Positions 7,832-16,243 of a stretch of 64,000 nucleotides of DNA are shown here, piece by piece. Source of the stretch: Mycolicibacterium anyangense (GTDB taxonomy: Bacteria > Actinomycetota > Actinomycetes > Mycobacteriales > Mycobacteriaceae). Numbering within the stretch: position 1 is the first letter of the stretch; each line of letters opens with the position of its first letter. The notes under the pieces were generated by a model. The model worked only from the letters and a program-made list of their open reading frames with translations. It was not told the origin of the DNA and did not search any database. The stretch spans positions 2,976,001 to 3,040,000 of the forward strand of contig NZ_AP022620.1 of the NCBI RefSeq assembly GCF_010731855.1. The letters run 5' to 3'. The translations under genes were made by a program, and so were the position numbers.

Positions 7832-9433
7832 ATGGCGGTACTGCCCCGCTCGCTGGCAGGCCAAGCCTTCGCGCTGCAGGCCGCGGTGATCGCGCTGGTG
7901 GTGCTGGCCGGCAGCGCGCTGGCCCTCTACGACGCCAAGCGCGACGGCGACCGCTCCGCCCGCGAACAGGTGACCGCCATCGCCGTTGCCCTGGCCGACG
8001 CGCCGTCCACCGCCCAGGCCATCGAAAACCGAAACGCGACAGAGGTTTTGCAACCGGTGACCGAAGCGGTGCGCAAGGGCACCAACATCGCCTTCATCAC
8101 GATCATGGCGCCCGACCGCACCCGGTTCACCCACACCAACCCCGCCATGATCGGCGGCAAGTACATCGGCAACATCGAACCCGCCATGCGCGGTGCGACG
8201 TTCACCGAGGTCTACACCGGCACCCTGGGCCCGTCGATCCGCACCGTCGCCCCGGTGCGCGACGGCAGCGGTCAGGTCATCGGGCTGGTCGCCGCCGGCA
8301 TCACCGAACAGAGCCTGGCGGCCCGCTGGCGCGCCCAATGGCCGGCCATCGTCGGGATGGGCGTTGGCGCCCTTGCCCTTTCGTTCGTCGGCGTCTGGGC
8401 GATCCGGCGCCGTATCCTGCGCCAGACCCATGGCCTGGCGCCCGACGAACTGCGGGTCATGTACGACCACCACGATGCGATCCTGCACTCGGTCTCCGAG
8501 GGTCTGATCGTGCTCGACCACGACCGGGTGGCCCTGGTCAACGACGAGGCCCGCAGGCTGCTGAGCCTGCCGGCCGGACCCATTCAGCGGGCCGACCTGC
8601 CGGAGTTCCTGCGCGGCAACGACCCCGGTGTGCGTGACGAAGTCCGGGTCACCGAAGACCGGGTGCTGGTGGTCAACCGCTCGGCGGTCAGCGCGTCGGA
8701 CTCCGAGGTGGTGACGATCCGCGACCGCACCGAACTGCAGGGCGCCCTGGGCGAACTCAGCGCACTGCAGATGTTCAGCGACTCGCTGCGCGCCCAGGCC
8801 CACGAGTCGGCCAACAAGCTGCACACCGTCATCACGCTGGTCGAGATGGGGCGCCCGGAAGAAGCGGTCAAGTTCGCCACCAAAGAGCTTGCGCTGTCCC
8901 AGCAACTGGTGGACCGGCTCTCGCAGGCCGTCGGCGAACCCGCCCTGATGGCGCTGCTGCTCGGCAAGACCGCCGAGGCCGACGAGCGCGGTATCGCCCT
9001 GACCATCACCGAGGACACCCACCTGCCCGCCGGGGCCGACGACCTGATCCTCAGCCCGCAGGAACTCGTCACCGTCTTGGGCAACCTGATCGACAACGCG
9101 ATGGACGCCTGCGACCGCGACGACCCCTGGGTCGAGGTCACCGTCACCCAGGACGAAGACCGGCTGCTGATCGCGGTCGCCGACAGCGGGCCCGGGATGG
9201 ACGCCGACACCTTCGACCGAGCCATGCGGCGCGGATACTCCACCAAGGCCGACAAGGGGGCCGACAGCGGGGCCGACACGCCCGCCGGCCACCAGGGCCT
9301 GGGGCTGGCGTTGATCGCGCAGATCGTGACACGCCACGGCGGCACCCTGACCGCCGACATCACCTACGCGTCGGTGGTGACCGTGGCGATCACGAAGGCG
9401 CGCGAGCAGGCGAGCGAACGGGCGCGCCGATGA
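7832..9433 (+). CDS. CitA/DctS-family sensor histidine kinase
   Basis: The 533-residue protein has a transmembrane segment at about 12-30, an extracytoplasmic PAS-like sensor domain (about 35-165), a second membrane segment (about 170-190), a cytoplasmic PAS domain (about 210-310), a SpoOB-type dimerisation helix with phospho-acceptor His324 in RAQAHESANKLH, and a C-terminal ATPase domain with NLIDNAMDAC, DSGPGMD and GLGLALI motifs. This is the layout of CitA, DcuS and DctS kinases, which sense citrate or C4-dicarboxylates outside the cell. GGAGG lies six bases before ATG 7832. It overlaps the response regulator gene by ATGA and diverges from dctA, so it probably controls dctA. Confidence 0.87.
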   Translation: MAVLPRSLAGQAFALQAAVIALVVLAGSALALYDAKRDGDRSAREQVTAIAVALADAPSTAQAIENRNATEVLQPVTEAVRKGTNIAFITIMAPDRTRFTHTNPAMIGGKYIGNIEPAMRGATFTEVYTGTLGPSIRTVAPVRDGSGQVIGLVAAGITEQSLAARWRAQWPAIVGMGVGALALSFVGVWAIRRRILRQTHGLAPDELRVMYDHHDAILHSVSEGLIVLDHDRVALVNDEARRLLSLPAGPIQRADLPEFLRGNDPGVRDEVRVTEDRVLVVNRSAVSASDSEVVTIRDRTELQGALGELSALQMFSDSLRAQAHESANKLHTVITLVEMGRPEEAVKFATKELALSQQLVDRLSQAVGEPALMALLLGKTAEADERGIALTITEDTHLPAGADDLILSPQELVTVLGNLIDNAMDACDRDDPWVEVTVTQDEDRLLIAVADSGPGMDADTFDRAMRRGYSTKADKGADSGADTPAGHQGLGLALIAQIVTRHGGTLTADITYASVVTVAITKAREQASERARR

Positions 9434-10119
9434 TCACCGTGCTGATCGTCGAGGACGAACCGCTGATCGCCGAGGCGCACCGCACCTATCTGGAGCGGTT
9501 ACCGGGCTTTTCGCTGGCTGGAGTGGCAGCAACGGCTCGTGACGCCATGCGCATCGCCTCCGACGCCTCGGCGACCCCGATCCCGATCGACCTGGTGCTG
9601 CTGGACCTGGGGTTGCCCGACACCAGCGGCATCACGCTGGCCTCGGCGCTGTCGGGCCTTCGTCCGGCGCCCGACATCATCGCGATCACTTCCGAACGCG
9701 ACCTGGAAATGGTGCGTGCAGCGGTTTCCCATGGCGCATTGGCGTATCTGCTGAAGCCTTTCACTTTTGCAGCATTTCGTGACCGACTGGAACGATATAG
9801 CCGTTATCGCAACGCTCTGCCGGCCGGCACCGAAGCCGCCAGCCAAGCCGAAGTCGACCGCGCTCTCGCAGAATTACGCAGCACCGACAAATCGGTGGCA
9901 CCGAAAGGTGTCGCGCCAGCAACGAATGATGAAATCGCCCGCACCGTTCGTGACCGGGCCGGCGCCGGCGTCACCTCCGACGACGTCGCCAAACAGGTTG
10001 GGGTGTCTCGCGTGACCGCATGGCGCTACCTGGAACGATTGGCCGACGAGGGCACCGTCATCCGGCAGACCGAGTACGGCAGGACAGGGCGGCCGAGCAC
10101 GCGTTATCTTTGGCGCTGA
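9430..10119 (+). CDS. CitB/DctR-family response regulator
   Basis: The 229-residue protein has an N-terminal receiver domain (VEDEP acidic pocket at 8-11, phospho-acceptor Asp59 in LVLLDLGLPD, conserved Lys near 108 in LKPF) and a C-terminal helix-turn-helix (about 170-225) with VTSDDVAKQVGVSRVTAWRYL. This matches regulators paired with CitA/DcuS kinases. It is translationally coupled to the kinase by an ATGA overlap. The likely target is dctA. Bases about 9710-9930 are clearly less GC-rich than the flanks, covering the end of the receiver domain and the linker. Confidence 0.87.
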   Translation: MITVLIVEDEPLIAEAHRTYLERLPGFSLAGVAATARDAMRIASDASATPIPIDLVLLDLGLPDTSGITLASALSGLRPAPDIIAITSERDLEMVRAAVSHGALAYLLKPFTFAAFRDRLERYSRYRNALPAGTEAASQAEVDRALAELRSTDKSVAPKGVAPATNDEIARTVRDRAGAGVTSDDVAKQVGVSRVTAWRYLERLADEGTVIRQTEYGRTGRPSTRYLWR

Positions 10120-10250
10120 GCGTGGCAAATCCAACTGCTTGACCACACAACAATATGAATATATTTCTGCTATTTTTCCCGACCTGAGCGGAAATAATGC
10201 AGAGGCTGTATATCCGTAAGCCCGAGAAATGTGGCGAAGGAGTTGTCGAG

Positions 10251-11261
10251 ATGACTGATGTCAGCGCTGCCCGGGACCATCTCGACGATGAGCCCCCGGT
10301 CCGATACGTCCTCGATGCCGACGGTCAGCCCATGCTCGGTGCCGACGGTGAGCCGATCATCGACCGCCGTCGCCCCAAGAGCGAGCGTCGCCCCGCCAAC
10401 CCGCGGGTGAGCGTCGTGGTGCCCGCCAAGAACGAGGCGCCCAACATCCGCGAGATCCTGCCCTACCTCAAAGAGTTCTACGAGGTCATCGTCGTCGTCA
10501 GCGAGAGCGACCACGAGTCGGCGCAGGCCGCGACCGAAGCACTGCCGACCGCCAAGGTGGTGTACCAAACCCGTAAAGGCAAAGGCAACGCCATGGCGTG
10601 CGGCTTCGCCGAGGTCACCGGCGATGCCATCGTGATGTTCGACATCGACGGATCCGCCGACCCGCACGAGATCCCGCGATTCATCAACGCGCTGACCGAC
10701 GGCGCCGATCTGGCCAAGGGCAGCCGGTTCTGTCGCGGCGGCGGCAGCGAGGACATCACGCTGGTCCGCTCGCTGGGCAACAAGGGCCTCAACATCCTGG
10801 CCAGCGTGCTCACCAAGACCCGGTTCACCGACCTCTGCTACGGCTACAACGCCTTCTGGGCCGACCAGCTCTACATGCTCGATCTCCCCGACACCACCAC
10901 CGAATCGCCCGAGATGCTGCGCGGTGACGGCTTCGAGATCGAAGCCCTGATCATCGGCCGGTTCGCCCTCTCGGGTGCGGCCATCACCGAGGTGCCCAGC
11001 TTCGAGCACGACCGCTACCACGGCAGCACCAACCTCAACACGTTCAAGGACGGCTTCCGGGTGCTGTGGACGATCCTGCAGGACCGTCTCTACGCCCGCG
11101 AGATCCGCAAGCTGGCCAAGCGCCGTCATGCCAGCAGCGTCCCCGGCCCCAAGCGTCCGGGCTGGATGACCGACGAGGTCCGCCACGGTGTGCGGCGCAT
11201 CCACCGGCTCGATCCGTCGGTGGGCCCGGTCGACACCCGTCAGTGGCACGTCGACCGCTAG
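10251..11261 (+). CDS. Family 2 glycosyltransferase, dolichol-phosphate-mannose-synthase-like
   Basis: I chose ATG 10251 because GAAGGAG lies about 10 bases upstream; an in-frame start at 10197 is possible but lacks a site. The resulting 336-residue protein has a GT-A fold signature: RVSVVVPAKNEAPNIREIL near residue 50, an acidic metal/nucleotide motif FDIDGSADP, and a YGYNAFW segment further on. It probably transfers a sugar from a nucleotide sugar to a lipid or polymer in the envelope, but donor and acceptor cannot be told from sequence. No membrane segment is evident. A roughly 40-bp AT-rich stretch (10140-10190) precedes the gene and is unusual for this genome. The neighbours do not explain its pathway. 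Confidence 0.75.
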   Translation: MTDVSAARDHLDDEPPVRYVLDADGQPMLGADGEPIIDRRRPKSERRPANPRVSVVVPAKNEAPNIREILPYLKEFYEVIVVVSESDHESAQAATEALPTAKVVYQTRKGKGNAMACGFAEVTGDAIVMFDIDGSADPHEIPRFINALTDGADLAKGSRFCRGGGSEDITLVRSLGNKGLNILASVLTKTRFTDLCYGYNAFWADQLYMLDLPDTTTESPEMLRGDGFEIEALIIGRFALSGAAITEVPSFEHDRYHGSTNLNTFKDGFRVLWTILQDRLYAREIRKLAKRRHASSVPGPKRPGWMTDEVRHGVRRIHRLDPSVGPVDTRQWHVDR

Positions 11262-11296
11262 CCATTCGGAATTCGTCAAGACGCTGCGGCCCTGCC

Positions 11297-11347
11297 GTTA
11301 AGAAAACGTCAAGGCCGGCCGCCGCCCCCTCAGCCGGGTCCTAGCGT
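11297..11347 (+). promoter_or_regulatory. kdp promoter with KdpE-like direct repeat
   Basis: GTTAAG (11297-11302) and GTCAAG (11308-11313) form an 11-bp-period direct repeat, the geometry used by OmpR/KdpE-family dimers. A TANNNT-type -10 (TAGCGT, 11342-11347) follows 29 bp later. The same repeat type is found upstream of the KimA-like gene. KdpE binding is inferred. Confidence 0.5.
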
Positions 11348-11375
11348 CGCATTCGTTCCCGCAGAACGGAGAGAC

Positions 11376-11459
11376 ATGGGAGTCGTCATTTTCCTGGTGC
11401 TGACGCTGGCGGTCTTCGCCGTGCTCGGCCTGGTACAGAGGTTGGTCGAGCGGCTGTGA
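11376..11459 (+). CDS. 27-residue membrane peptide preceding kdpF
   Basis: ATG 11376 is preceded by a GGAGAG site and opens a 27-codon frame ending at TGA 11459. The peptide is one hydrophobic helix (about residues 2-19) with a short amphipathic tail QRLVERL. Its stop overlaps the kdpF GTG start, which argues for real translation coupled to the operon. It is too short for most gene finders. It resembles KdpF in size and topology but lacks KdpF's LFPE(R/K)F ending. A small stabilising subunit of KdpFABC, or a leader peptide, are both possible. Confidence 0.6.
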   Translation: MGVVIFLVLTLAVFAVLGLVQRLVERL

Positions 11460-11545
11460 ACTACGAGAACGTCGTCGGCCTGGTCCTTGCGGTGTTGTTG
11501 GCGCTGTTCGTCACCGCCGCGCTGCTCTTCCCCGAAAGGTTCTAG
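11456..11545 (+). CDS. kdpF: KdpF, small subunit of the K+-transporting ATPase
   Basis: The 29-residue peptide starts at GTG 11456 inside the stop of the preceding small frame. It is a single membrane helix ending in LLFPERF, the characteristic KdpF C-terminus. KdpF sits at the KdpA-KdpB interface and stabilises the complex. It lies 10 bp before kdpA, as in other kdpFABC operons. Confidence 0.85.
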   Translation: MNYENVVGLVLAVLLALFVTAALLFPERF

Positions 11546-11555
11546 GTAACCCCGC

Positions 11556-13226
11556 ATGACAAGCACTTCGGCGGGGATCGTCTTCCTCGTCCTGCTCATT
11601 GCTGCCCTGGCCGCGGTCCACGTGCCGCTGGGCGACTACATGTACCGCGTCTACACCTCCGAGAAGGACTCCCGGATCGAGCGCCTGGTCTACCGGGCCA
11701 TCGGCGCCGACCCGCGATCCGAGCAGAGCTGGGGCGGCTACGCCCGCAGCCTGTTGGCCTTCTCCGCGGTCAGCATCGTGGTGCTGTTCGTGTTCCAACT
11801 GGTGCAGGGCAAGCTGCCGCTGCACCTCAATGACCCGGCCACCCCGATGACCCCGGCGCTGGCGTGGAACACCGCGGTCAGCTTCGTCACCAACACCAAC
11901 TGGCAGGCCTACTCCGGTGAGTCCACCCAGGGCCACCTGGTGCAGATGGCCGGCCTGTCGGTACAGAACTTCGTCTCGGCAGCGGTCGGCATGGCGGTGG
12001 CAGTAGCCCTGGTGCGCGGCTTCGCCCGCCGAAACTCCTTGGAGCTGGGCAACTTCTGGGTGGACCTGGTGCGCGGCAGCCTGCGCATCCTGCTGCCCAT
12101 CTCCGTTCTGGCGGCGATCGTTCTGATCGCCGGTGGCGTGATCCAGAACTTCCACCTGCACGACCAGGTGGTCAACACGCTGGCCGGCGCCCAGCAGACC
12201 ATCACCGGCGGTCCGGTGGCCAGCCAGGAGGCCATCAAGGAGGTCGGCACCAACGGCGGCGGCTTCTACAACGCCAACTCCGCGCACCCGTTCGAGAACC
12301 CGACCACCTGGACCAACTGGGTCGAGATCTTCCTGCTGCTGGTGATCAGCTTCTCGCTGCCGCGCACCTTCGGCCGGATGGTGGGCAACGTCAAGCAGGG
12401 TTACGCGATCGTCGCGGTGATGGGGGTGCTCGCGGTGATCAGCGCATCGCTGATGCTGCAGTTCCAGGTCCAGCACCACGGCACCGTGCCGACCGCGGTC
12501 GGCGCGGCGATGGAAGGTGTCGAACAACGTTTCGGCGTCGCCGATTCCGCGATCTTCGCCGACGCGACCACACTGACGTCGACCGGCGCGGTGGACTCGT
12601 TCCACGACTCCTACACCAGTCTCGGCGGCATGATGACGCTGTTCAACATGCAGCTCGGTGAGGTCGCCCCCGGCGGCACCGGCTCGGGCCTGTACGGCAT
12701 GCTGATCCTGGCGGTGATCACCGTCTTCATCGCCGGCCTGATGGTCGGGCGCACCCCGGAGTACCTGGGCAAGAAGATCACCCCGCGCGAAATCAAGCTC
12801 GCCGCAAGCTATTTCCTGGTCACCCCCATCCTGGTGCTTACCGGCACCGCGGTGGCCATGGCCATGCCCGGCCAACGGGCCGGCATGCTCAACGACGGGG
12901 CACACGGCCTGTCCGAGGTGCTCTACGCGTTCACCTCGGCGGCCAACAACAACGGCTCGGCGTTCGCCGGGATCAGCGTCAACACCGTCTGGTACAACAC
13001 CGCGCTCGGGCTGGCCATGGTCCTGGGCCGGTTCCTGCCGATCGTCGTGGTGCTCGGCCTGGCGGGTTCGCTTGCCCGCCAGGGGCATACCCCCGAATCG
13101 ATCGGCACCCTGCCCACTCACCGTCCCCAATTCGTCGGACTGGTCGCCGGAGTGACGCTCATCCTGGTGGCCCTGACGTTCCTGCCCGTACTCGCACTCG
13201 GGCCGCTCGCTGAAGGAATCCACTGA
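11556..13226 (+). CDS. kdpA: K+-transporting ATPase subunit A (channel-like)
   Basis: The 556-residue membrane protein is KdpA, the potassium-binding, channel-like subunit of the high-affinity KdpFABC pump. About ten hydrophobic segments are visible, with selectivity-loop regions such as [16 protein letters not shown] (about residues 107-122), [17 protein letters not shown] (about 228-244) and [13 protein letters not shown] (about 460-472). Length is normal for the family. Its stop codon overlaps the kdpB ATG in TGATG, so the two subunits are translationally coupled. Confidence 0.96.
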   Translation: MTSTSAGIVFLVLLIAALAAVHVPLGDYMYRVYTSEKDSRIERLVYRAIGADPRSEQSWGGYARSLLAFSAVSIVVLFVFQLVQGKLPLHLNDPATPMTPALAWNTAVSFVTNTNWQAYSGESTQGHLVQMAGLSVQNFVSAAVGMAVAVALVRGFARRNSLELGNFWVDLVRGSLRILLPISVLAAIVLIAGGVIQNFHLHDQVVNTLAGAQQTITGGPVASQEAIKEVGTNGGGFYNANSAHPFENPTTWTNWVEIFLLLVISFSLPRTFGRMVGNVKQGYAIVAVMGVLAVISASLMLQFQVQHHGTVPTAVGAAMEGVEQRFGVADSAIFADATTLTSTGAVDSFHDSYTSLGGMMTLFNMQLGEVAPGGTGSGLYGMLILAVITVFIAGLMVGRTPEYLGKKITPREIKLAASYFLVTPILVLTGTAVAMAMPGQRAGMLNDGAHGLSEVLYAFTSAANNNGSAFAGISVNTVWYNTALGLAMVLGRFLPIVVVLGLAGSLARQGHTPESIGTLPTHRPQFVGLVAGVTLILVALTFLPVLALGPLAEGIH

Positions 13227-15364
13227 TGAGCACCCCCACCATCGACGCGCCGCACAAGGCCGCCGACAAGAAGAAGGCCCAGGGCGGCCTGCTCGACCCG
13301 AAGATGCTCTGGACGTCGCTGCCCGACGCCCTGCGTAAGCTCGACCCCCGCACGCTGTGGCGCAATCCGGTGATGTTCATCGTCGAGATCGGCGCGGTAT
13401 GGAGCACCATCCTGGCGTTCCTGACGCCAAGTTGGTTCGCCTGGCTGATCGTGTTCTGGCTGTGGCTGACCGTCGTGTTCGCCAACCTGGCCGAGGCCGT
13501 CGCCGAAGGCCGCGGCAAGGCACAGGCCGAATCACTGCGAAAGACCAAGGCCGACACCATGGCCCGCCGGCTGACCGGGTGGGCGCCGGGCACACACGGC
13601 ACCGAGGAAGAAGTTGCCGCTCCCCTGCTGCGTCAGGGCGACATCGTCGTCGTCGAAGCCGGACAGGTGATCCCCGGTGACGGTGACGTGGTCGAAGGTA
13701 TCGCCTCGGTGGACGAATCAGCCATCACCGGCGAATCCGCCCCCGTCATCCGGGAATCCGGCGGCGACCGCTCGGCGGTGACCGGCGGCACCACCGTGCT
13801 CTCGGACCGCATCGTCGTGCAGATCACCCAGAAGCCCGGCGAGAGCTTCATCGACCGGATGATCTCACTGGTCGAGGGCGCCAACCGGCAGAAAACCCCC
13901 AACGAGATCGCGCTCAACATCCTGCTGGCCGCGCTGACGATCATCTTCATCTTCGCCGTCGCGACCCTGCAGCCGCTGGCCATCTACTCCAAGGCCAACA
14001 ACCCCGGCGTGCCGGACTCGCTGGCCCTGACCGGCAACGGCGTCACCGGCATTGTGATGGTCTCACTACTGGTCTGCCTGATCCCGACCACCATCGGCGC
14101 ACTGCTCTCGGCCATCGGCATCGCCGGCATGGACCGCCTGGTGCAGCGCAATGTGCTGGCCATGTCCGGTCGCGCCGTCGAGGCCGCCGGTGACGTCAAC
14201 ACCCTGCTGCTGGACAAGACCGGCACCATCACGCTGGGCAATCGGCAGGCCTCCGATTTCGTGCCGCTGCCCTCGGTCACCGCCGAGGACCTCGCCGACG
14301 CCGCGCAGCTGTCCAGCCTGTCCGACGAGACCCCCGAAGGCCGCTCCATCGTGGTGTTCGCCAAGGAGAACTTCGGCCTGCGCGCCCGCACGCCCGGTGA
14401 ACTGCTCAACGCCGAGTGGGTGGAGTTCTCGGCCACCACCCGGATGTCGGGTGTGAACCTGGAGAACGGACACCAATTACGCAAGGGCGCAGCCAATTCG
14501 GTGGCCCAGTGGGTACGCGATCAGGGCGGCACCGTGCCCGTCGAACTGGGCACCCTGGTCGACGGCATCTCTGCCGGCGGCGGTACGCCACTGGTGGTGG
14601 GTCAGCGACTGGCCGACGGAAGAGCCGAGGTGCTCGGCGTCATCCACCTCAAGGACGTCGTCAAGCAGGGGATGCGCGAGCGGTTCGACGAGATGCGCAA
14701 GATGGGCATTCGCACGGTGATGATCACCGGCGACAACCCGTTGACCGCCAAGGCGATCGCCGACGAAGCCGGTGTCGACGACTTCCTGGCCGAAGCCACC
14801 CCGGAAGACAAGCTCGCGCTGATCAAGAAGGAGCAGGCCGGCGGCAAGCTGGTCGCGATGACCGGCGACGGCACCAACGACGCACCGGCGCTGGCCCAGG
14901 CCGACGTGGGCGTGGCGATGAACACCGGCACCTCGGCGGCCAAAGAGGCCGGCAACATGGTGGACCTCGACTCCGACCCGACCAAGCTCATCGAGATCGT
15001 CGAGATCGGCAAGCAGTTGCTGATCACCCGGGGCGCGCTCACCACGTTCTCGATCGCCAACGACATCGCCAAGTACTTCGCGATCATCCCGGCGATGTTC
15101 GTGGCGCTGTTCCCCGGCCTGGACCTGCTGAACATCATGCGGTTGCACAGCCCGCAGTCGGCGATCCTGTCGGCGGTGATCTTCAACGCGATCATCATCA
15201 TCGCGCTGATCCCGCTGTCGCTGCGCGGTGTGCGCTACACACCGAGCAGTGCGTCAAAGCTGTTGAGCCGCAACCTCTACATCTACGGTCTCGGCGGGAT
15301 CATCGCGCCGTTCATCGGGATCAAGCTCATCGACCTCGTCATCCAGTTCTTCCCAGGAATGTGA
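13226..15364 (+). CDS. kdpB: K+-transporting ATPase subunit B (P-type ATPase)
   Basis: The 712-residue protein is KdpB, the catalytic P-type ATPase subunit. Phosphorylation site Asp330 lies in [10 protein letters not shown]; the actuator TGES motif is in SAITGESAP (about residue 170); the hinge [17 protein letters not shown] is near residue 552. Membrane helices flank these cytosolic domains. A Ser at the TGES-neighbouring regulatory site (as in E. coli Ser162) cannot be judged functionally from sequence alone. KdpB hydrolyses ATP to drive K+ through KdpA. It starts inside the kdpA stop and ends one base before kdpC. Confidence 0.97.
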   Translation: MSTPTIDAPHKAADKKKAQGGLLDPKMLWTSLPDALRKLDPRTLWRNPVMFIVEIGAVWSTILAFLTPSWFAWLIVFWLWLTVVFANLAEAVAEGRGKAQAESLRKTKADTMARRLTGWAPGTHGTEEEVAAPLLRQGDIVVVEAGQVIPGDGDVVEGIASVDESAITGESAPVIRESGGDRSAVTGGTTVLSDRIVVQITQKPGESFIDRMISLVEGANRQKTPNEIALNILLAALTIIFIFAVATLQPLAIYSKANNPGVPDSLALTGNGVTGIVMVSLLVCLIPTTIGALLSAIGIAGMDRLVQRNVLAMSGRAVEAAGDVNTLLLDKTGTITLGNRQASDFVPLPSVTAEDLADAAQLSSLSDETPEGRSIVVFAKENFGLRARTPGELLNAEWVEFSATTRMSGVNLENGHQLRKGAANSVAQWVRDQGGTVPVELGTLVDGISAGGGTPLVVGQRLADGRAEVLGVIHLKDVVKQGMRERFDEMRKMGIRTVMITGDNPLTAKAIADEAGVDDFLAEATPEDKLALIKKEQAGGKLVAMTGDGTNDAPALAQADVGVAMNTGTSAAKEAGNMVDLDSDPTKLIEIVEIGKQLLITRGALTTFSIANDIAKYFAIIPAMFVALFPGLDLLNIMRLHSPQSAILSAVIFNAIIIIALIPLSLRGVRYTPSSASKLLSRNLYIYGLGGIIAPFIGIKLIDLVIQFFPGM

Positions 15365-15365
15365 C

Positions 15366-16238
15366 ATGAACCTTCTGATCCGCCAACACTGGGCCGCGCT
15401 GCGCGCGCTGCTGGTGCTCACCGTCATCCTCGGCATCGGCTATCCGTTGTTCATCTGGCTGGTGGCCCAGATCCCCGGCCTGCAGGACAAGGCCGACGGC
15501 TCGATCGTGGAGCTGGGCGGCAAGCCCGTCGCCTCCAGCCTGATCGGACAGTCCTTCACCGACGCCAAGGGCAACCCGCTGCCGCAGTACTTCCAGAGCC
15601 GCCCGTCGGCCGCCGGCAACGGATACGACCCGCTGAACTCCGGCGCGTCGAACCTCGGCCCGGAGAACATCGTCGATGCCGGCCCCGACAAGCCCAGCCT
15701 GCTGAGCCAGGTCTGCACCCGCAGCAAGGCCATCGGCGAGCTCGACGGCGTCGACGGCGCCCGCCCGTTCTGCACCGGCGACGGTGTGGGTGCGGTGCTG
15801 GCGGTGATCGGCCCGCGTGACGCCCGCGGCGTCGTCGTCAACCCCACCCAGGTGATCAGCGTCAACGAACCGTGCGCCAGCACGGCCCGGCCGTTCCTGG
15901 ACACCTACGAAGGTGTGCGGGTGCAGTGCGCCAAGGCCGGCGAGGACTACTCGGCCGGCCAGATCGTGCCGATCCGCGGCTCGGCACCCGCCGATCCCGC
16001 GGTGCCCGCCGACGCCGTCACCGCCAGCGGCAGCGGCCTGGATCCGCACATCTCGCCCGCCTACGCACAGCTGCAGATCGCCCTGGTGGCCAAGACCCGC
16101 AAAGTCAGCCCACAGCTGGTGCGCAGCCTCGTCGATGAGTACACCGACGGCCGCACGCTGGGCATCTTTGGCGAACCCAGGGTCAATGTGGTGGAACTCA
16201 ATATCGCCCTGGACCAGAAGTTCCCGCTCAAGAGCTGA
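15366..16238 (+). CDS. kdpC: K+-transporting ATPase subunit C with a long extracytoplasmic insertion
   Basis: KdpC is a single-pass subunit that helps assemble the pump. Here the N-terminal helix (about 10-35), the SRPSAAGNGYDPLNSG motif and the C-terminal TASGSGLDPHISPAYAQ...LVRSLVDEYTDGRTLG...NVVELNIALD blocks are canonical. The protein is 290 residues, about 100 longer than the roughly 190-residue E. coli and M. tuberculosis forms. The extra sequence lies between residues about 100 and 215 and includes four Cys (117, 136, 170, 188), which could form two disulfides on the outer face. It follows kdpB by one base and precedes kdpD by 5 bp. Confidence 0.93.
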   Translation: MNLLIRQHWAALRALLVLTVILGIGYPLFIWLVAQIPGLQDKADGSIVELGGKPVASSLIGQSFTDAKGNPLPQYFQSRPSAAGNGYDPLNSGASNLGPENIVDAGPDKPSLLSQVCTRSKAIGELDGVDGARPFCTGDGVGAVLAVIGPRDARGVVVNPTQVISVNEPCASTARPFLDTYEGVRVQCAKAGEDYSAGQIVPIRGSAPADPAVPADAVTASGSGLDPHISPAYAQLQIALVAKTRKVSPQLVRSLVDEYTDGRTLGIFGEPRVNVVELNIALDQKFPLKS

Positions 16239-16243
16239 TCCGC

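Noticed and set aside
7799..9337. 512-codon minus-strand frame opposite the sensor kinase
   Set aside because: Low-complexity shadow composition; the plus strand has all kinase motifs and a good ribosome site.
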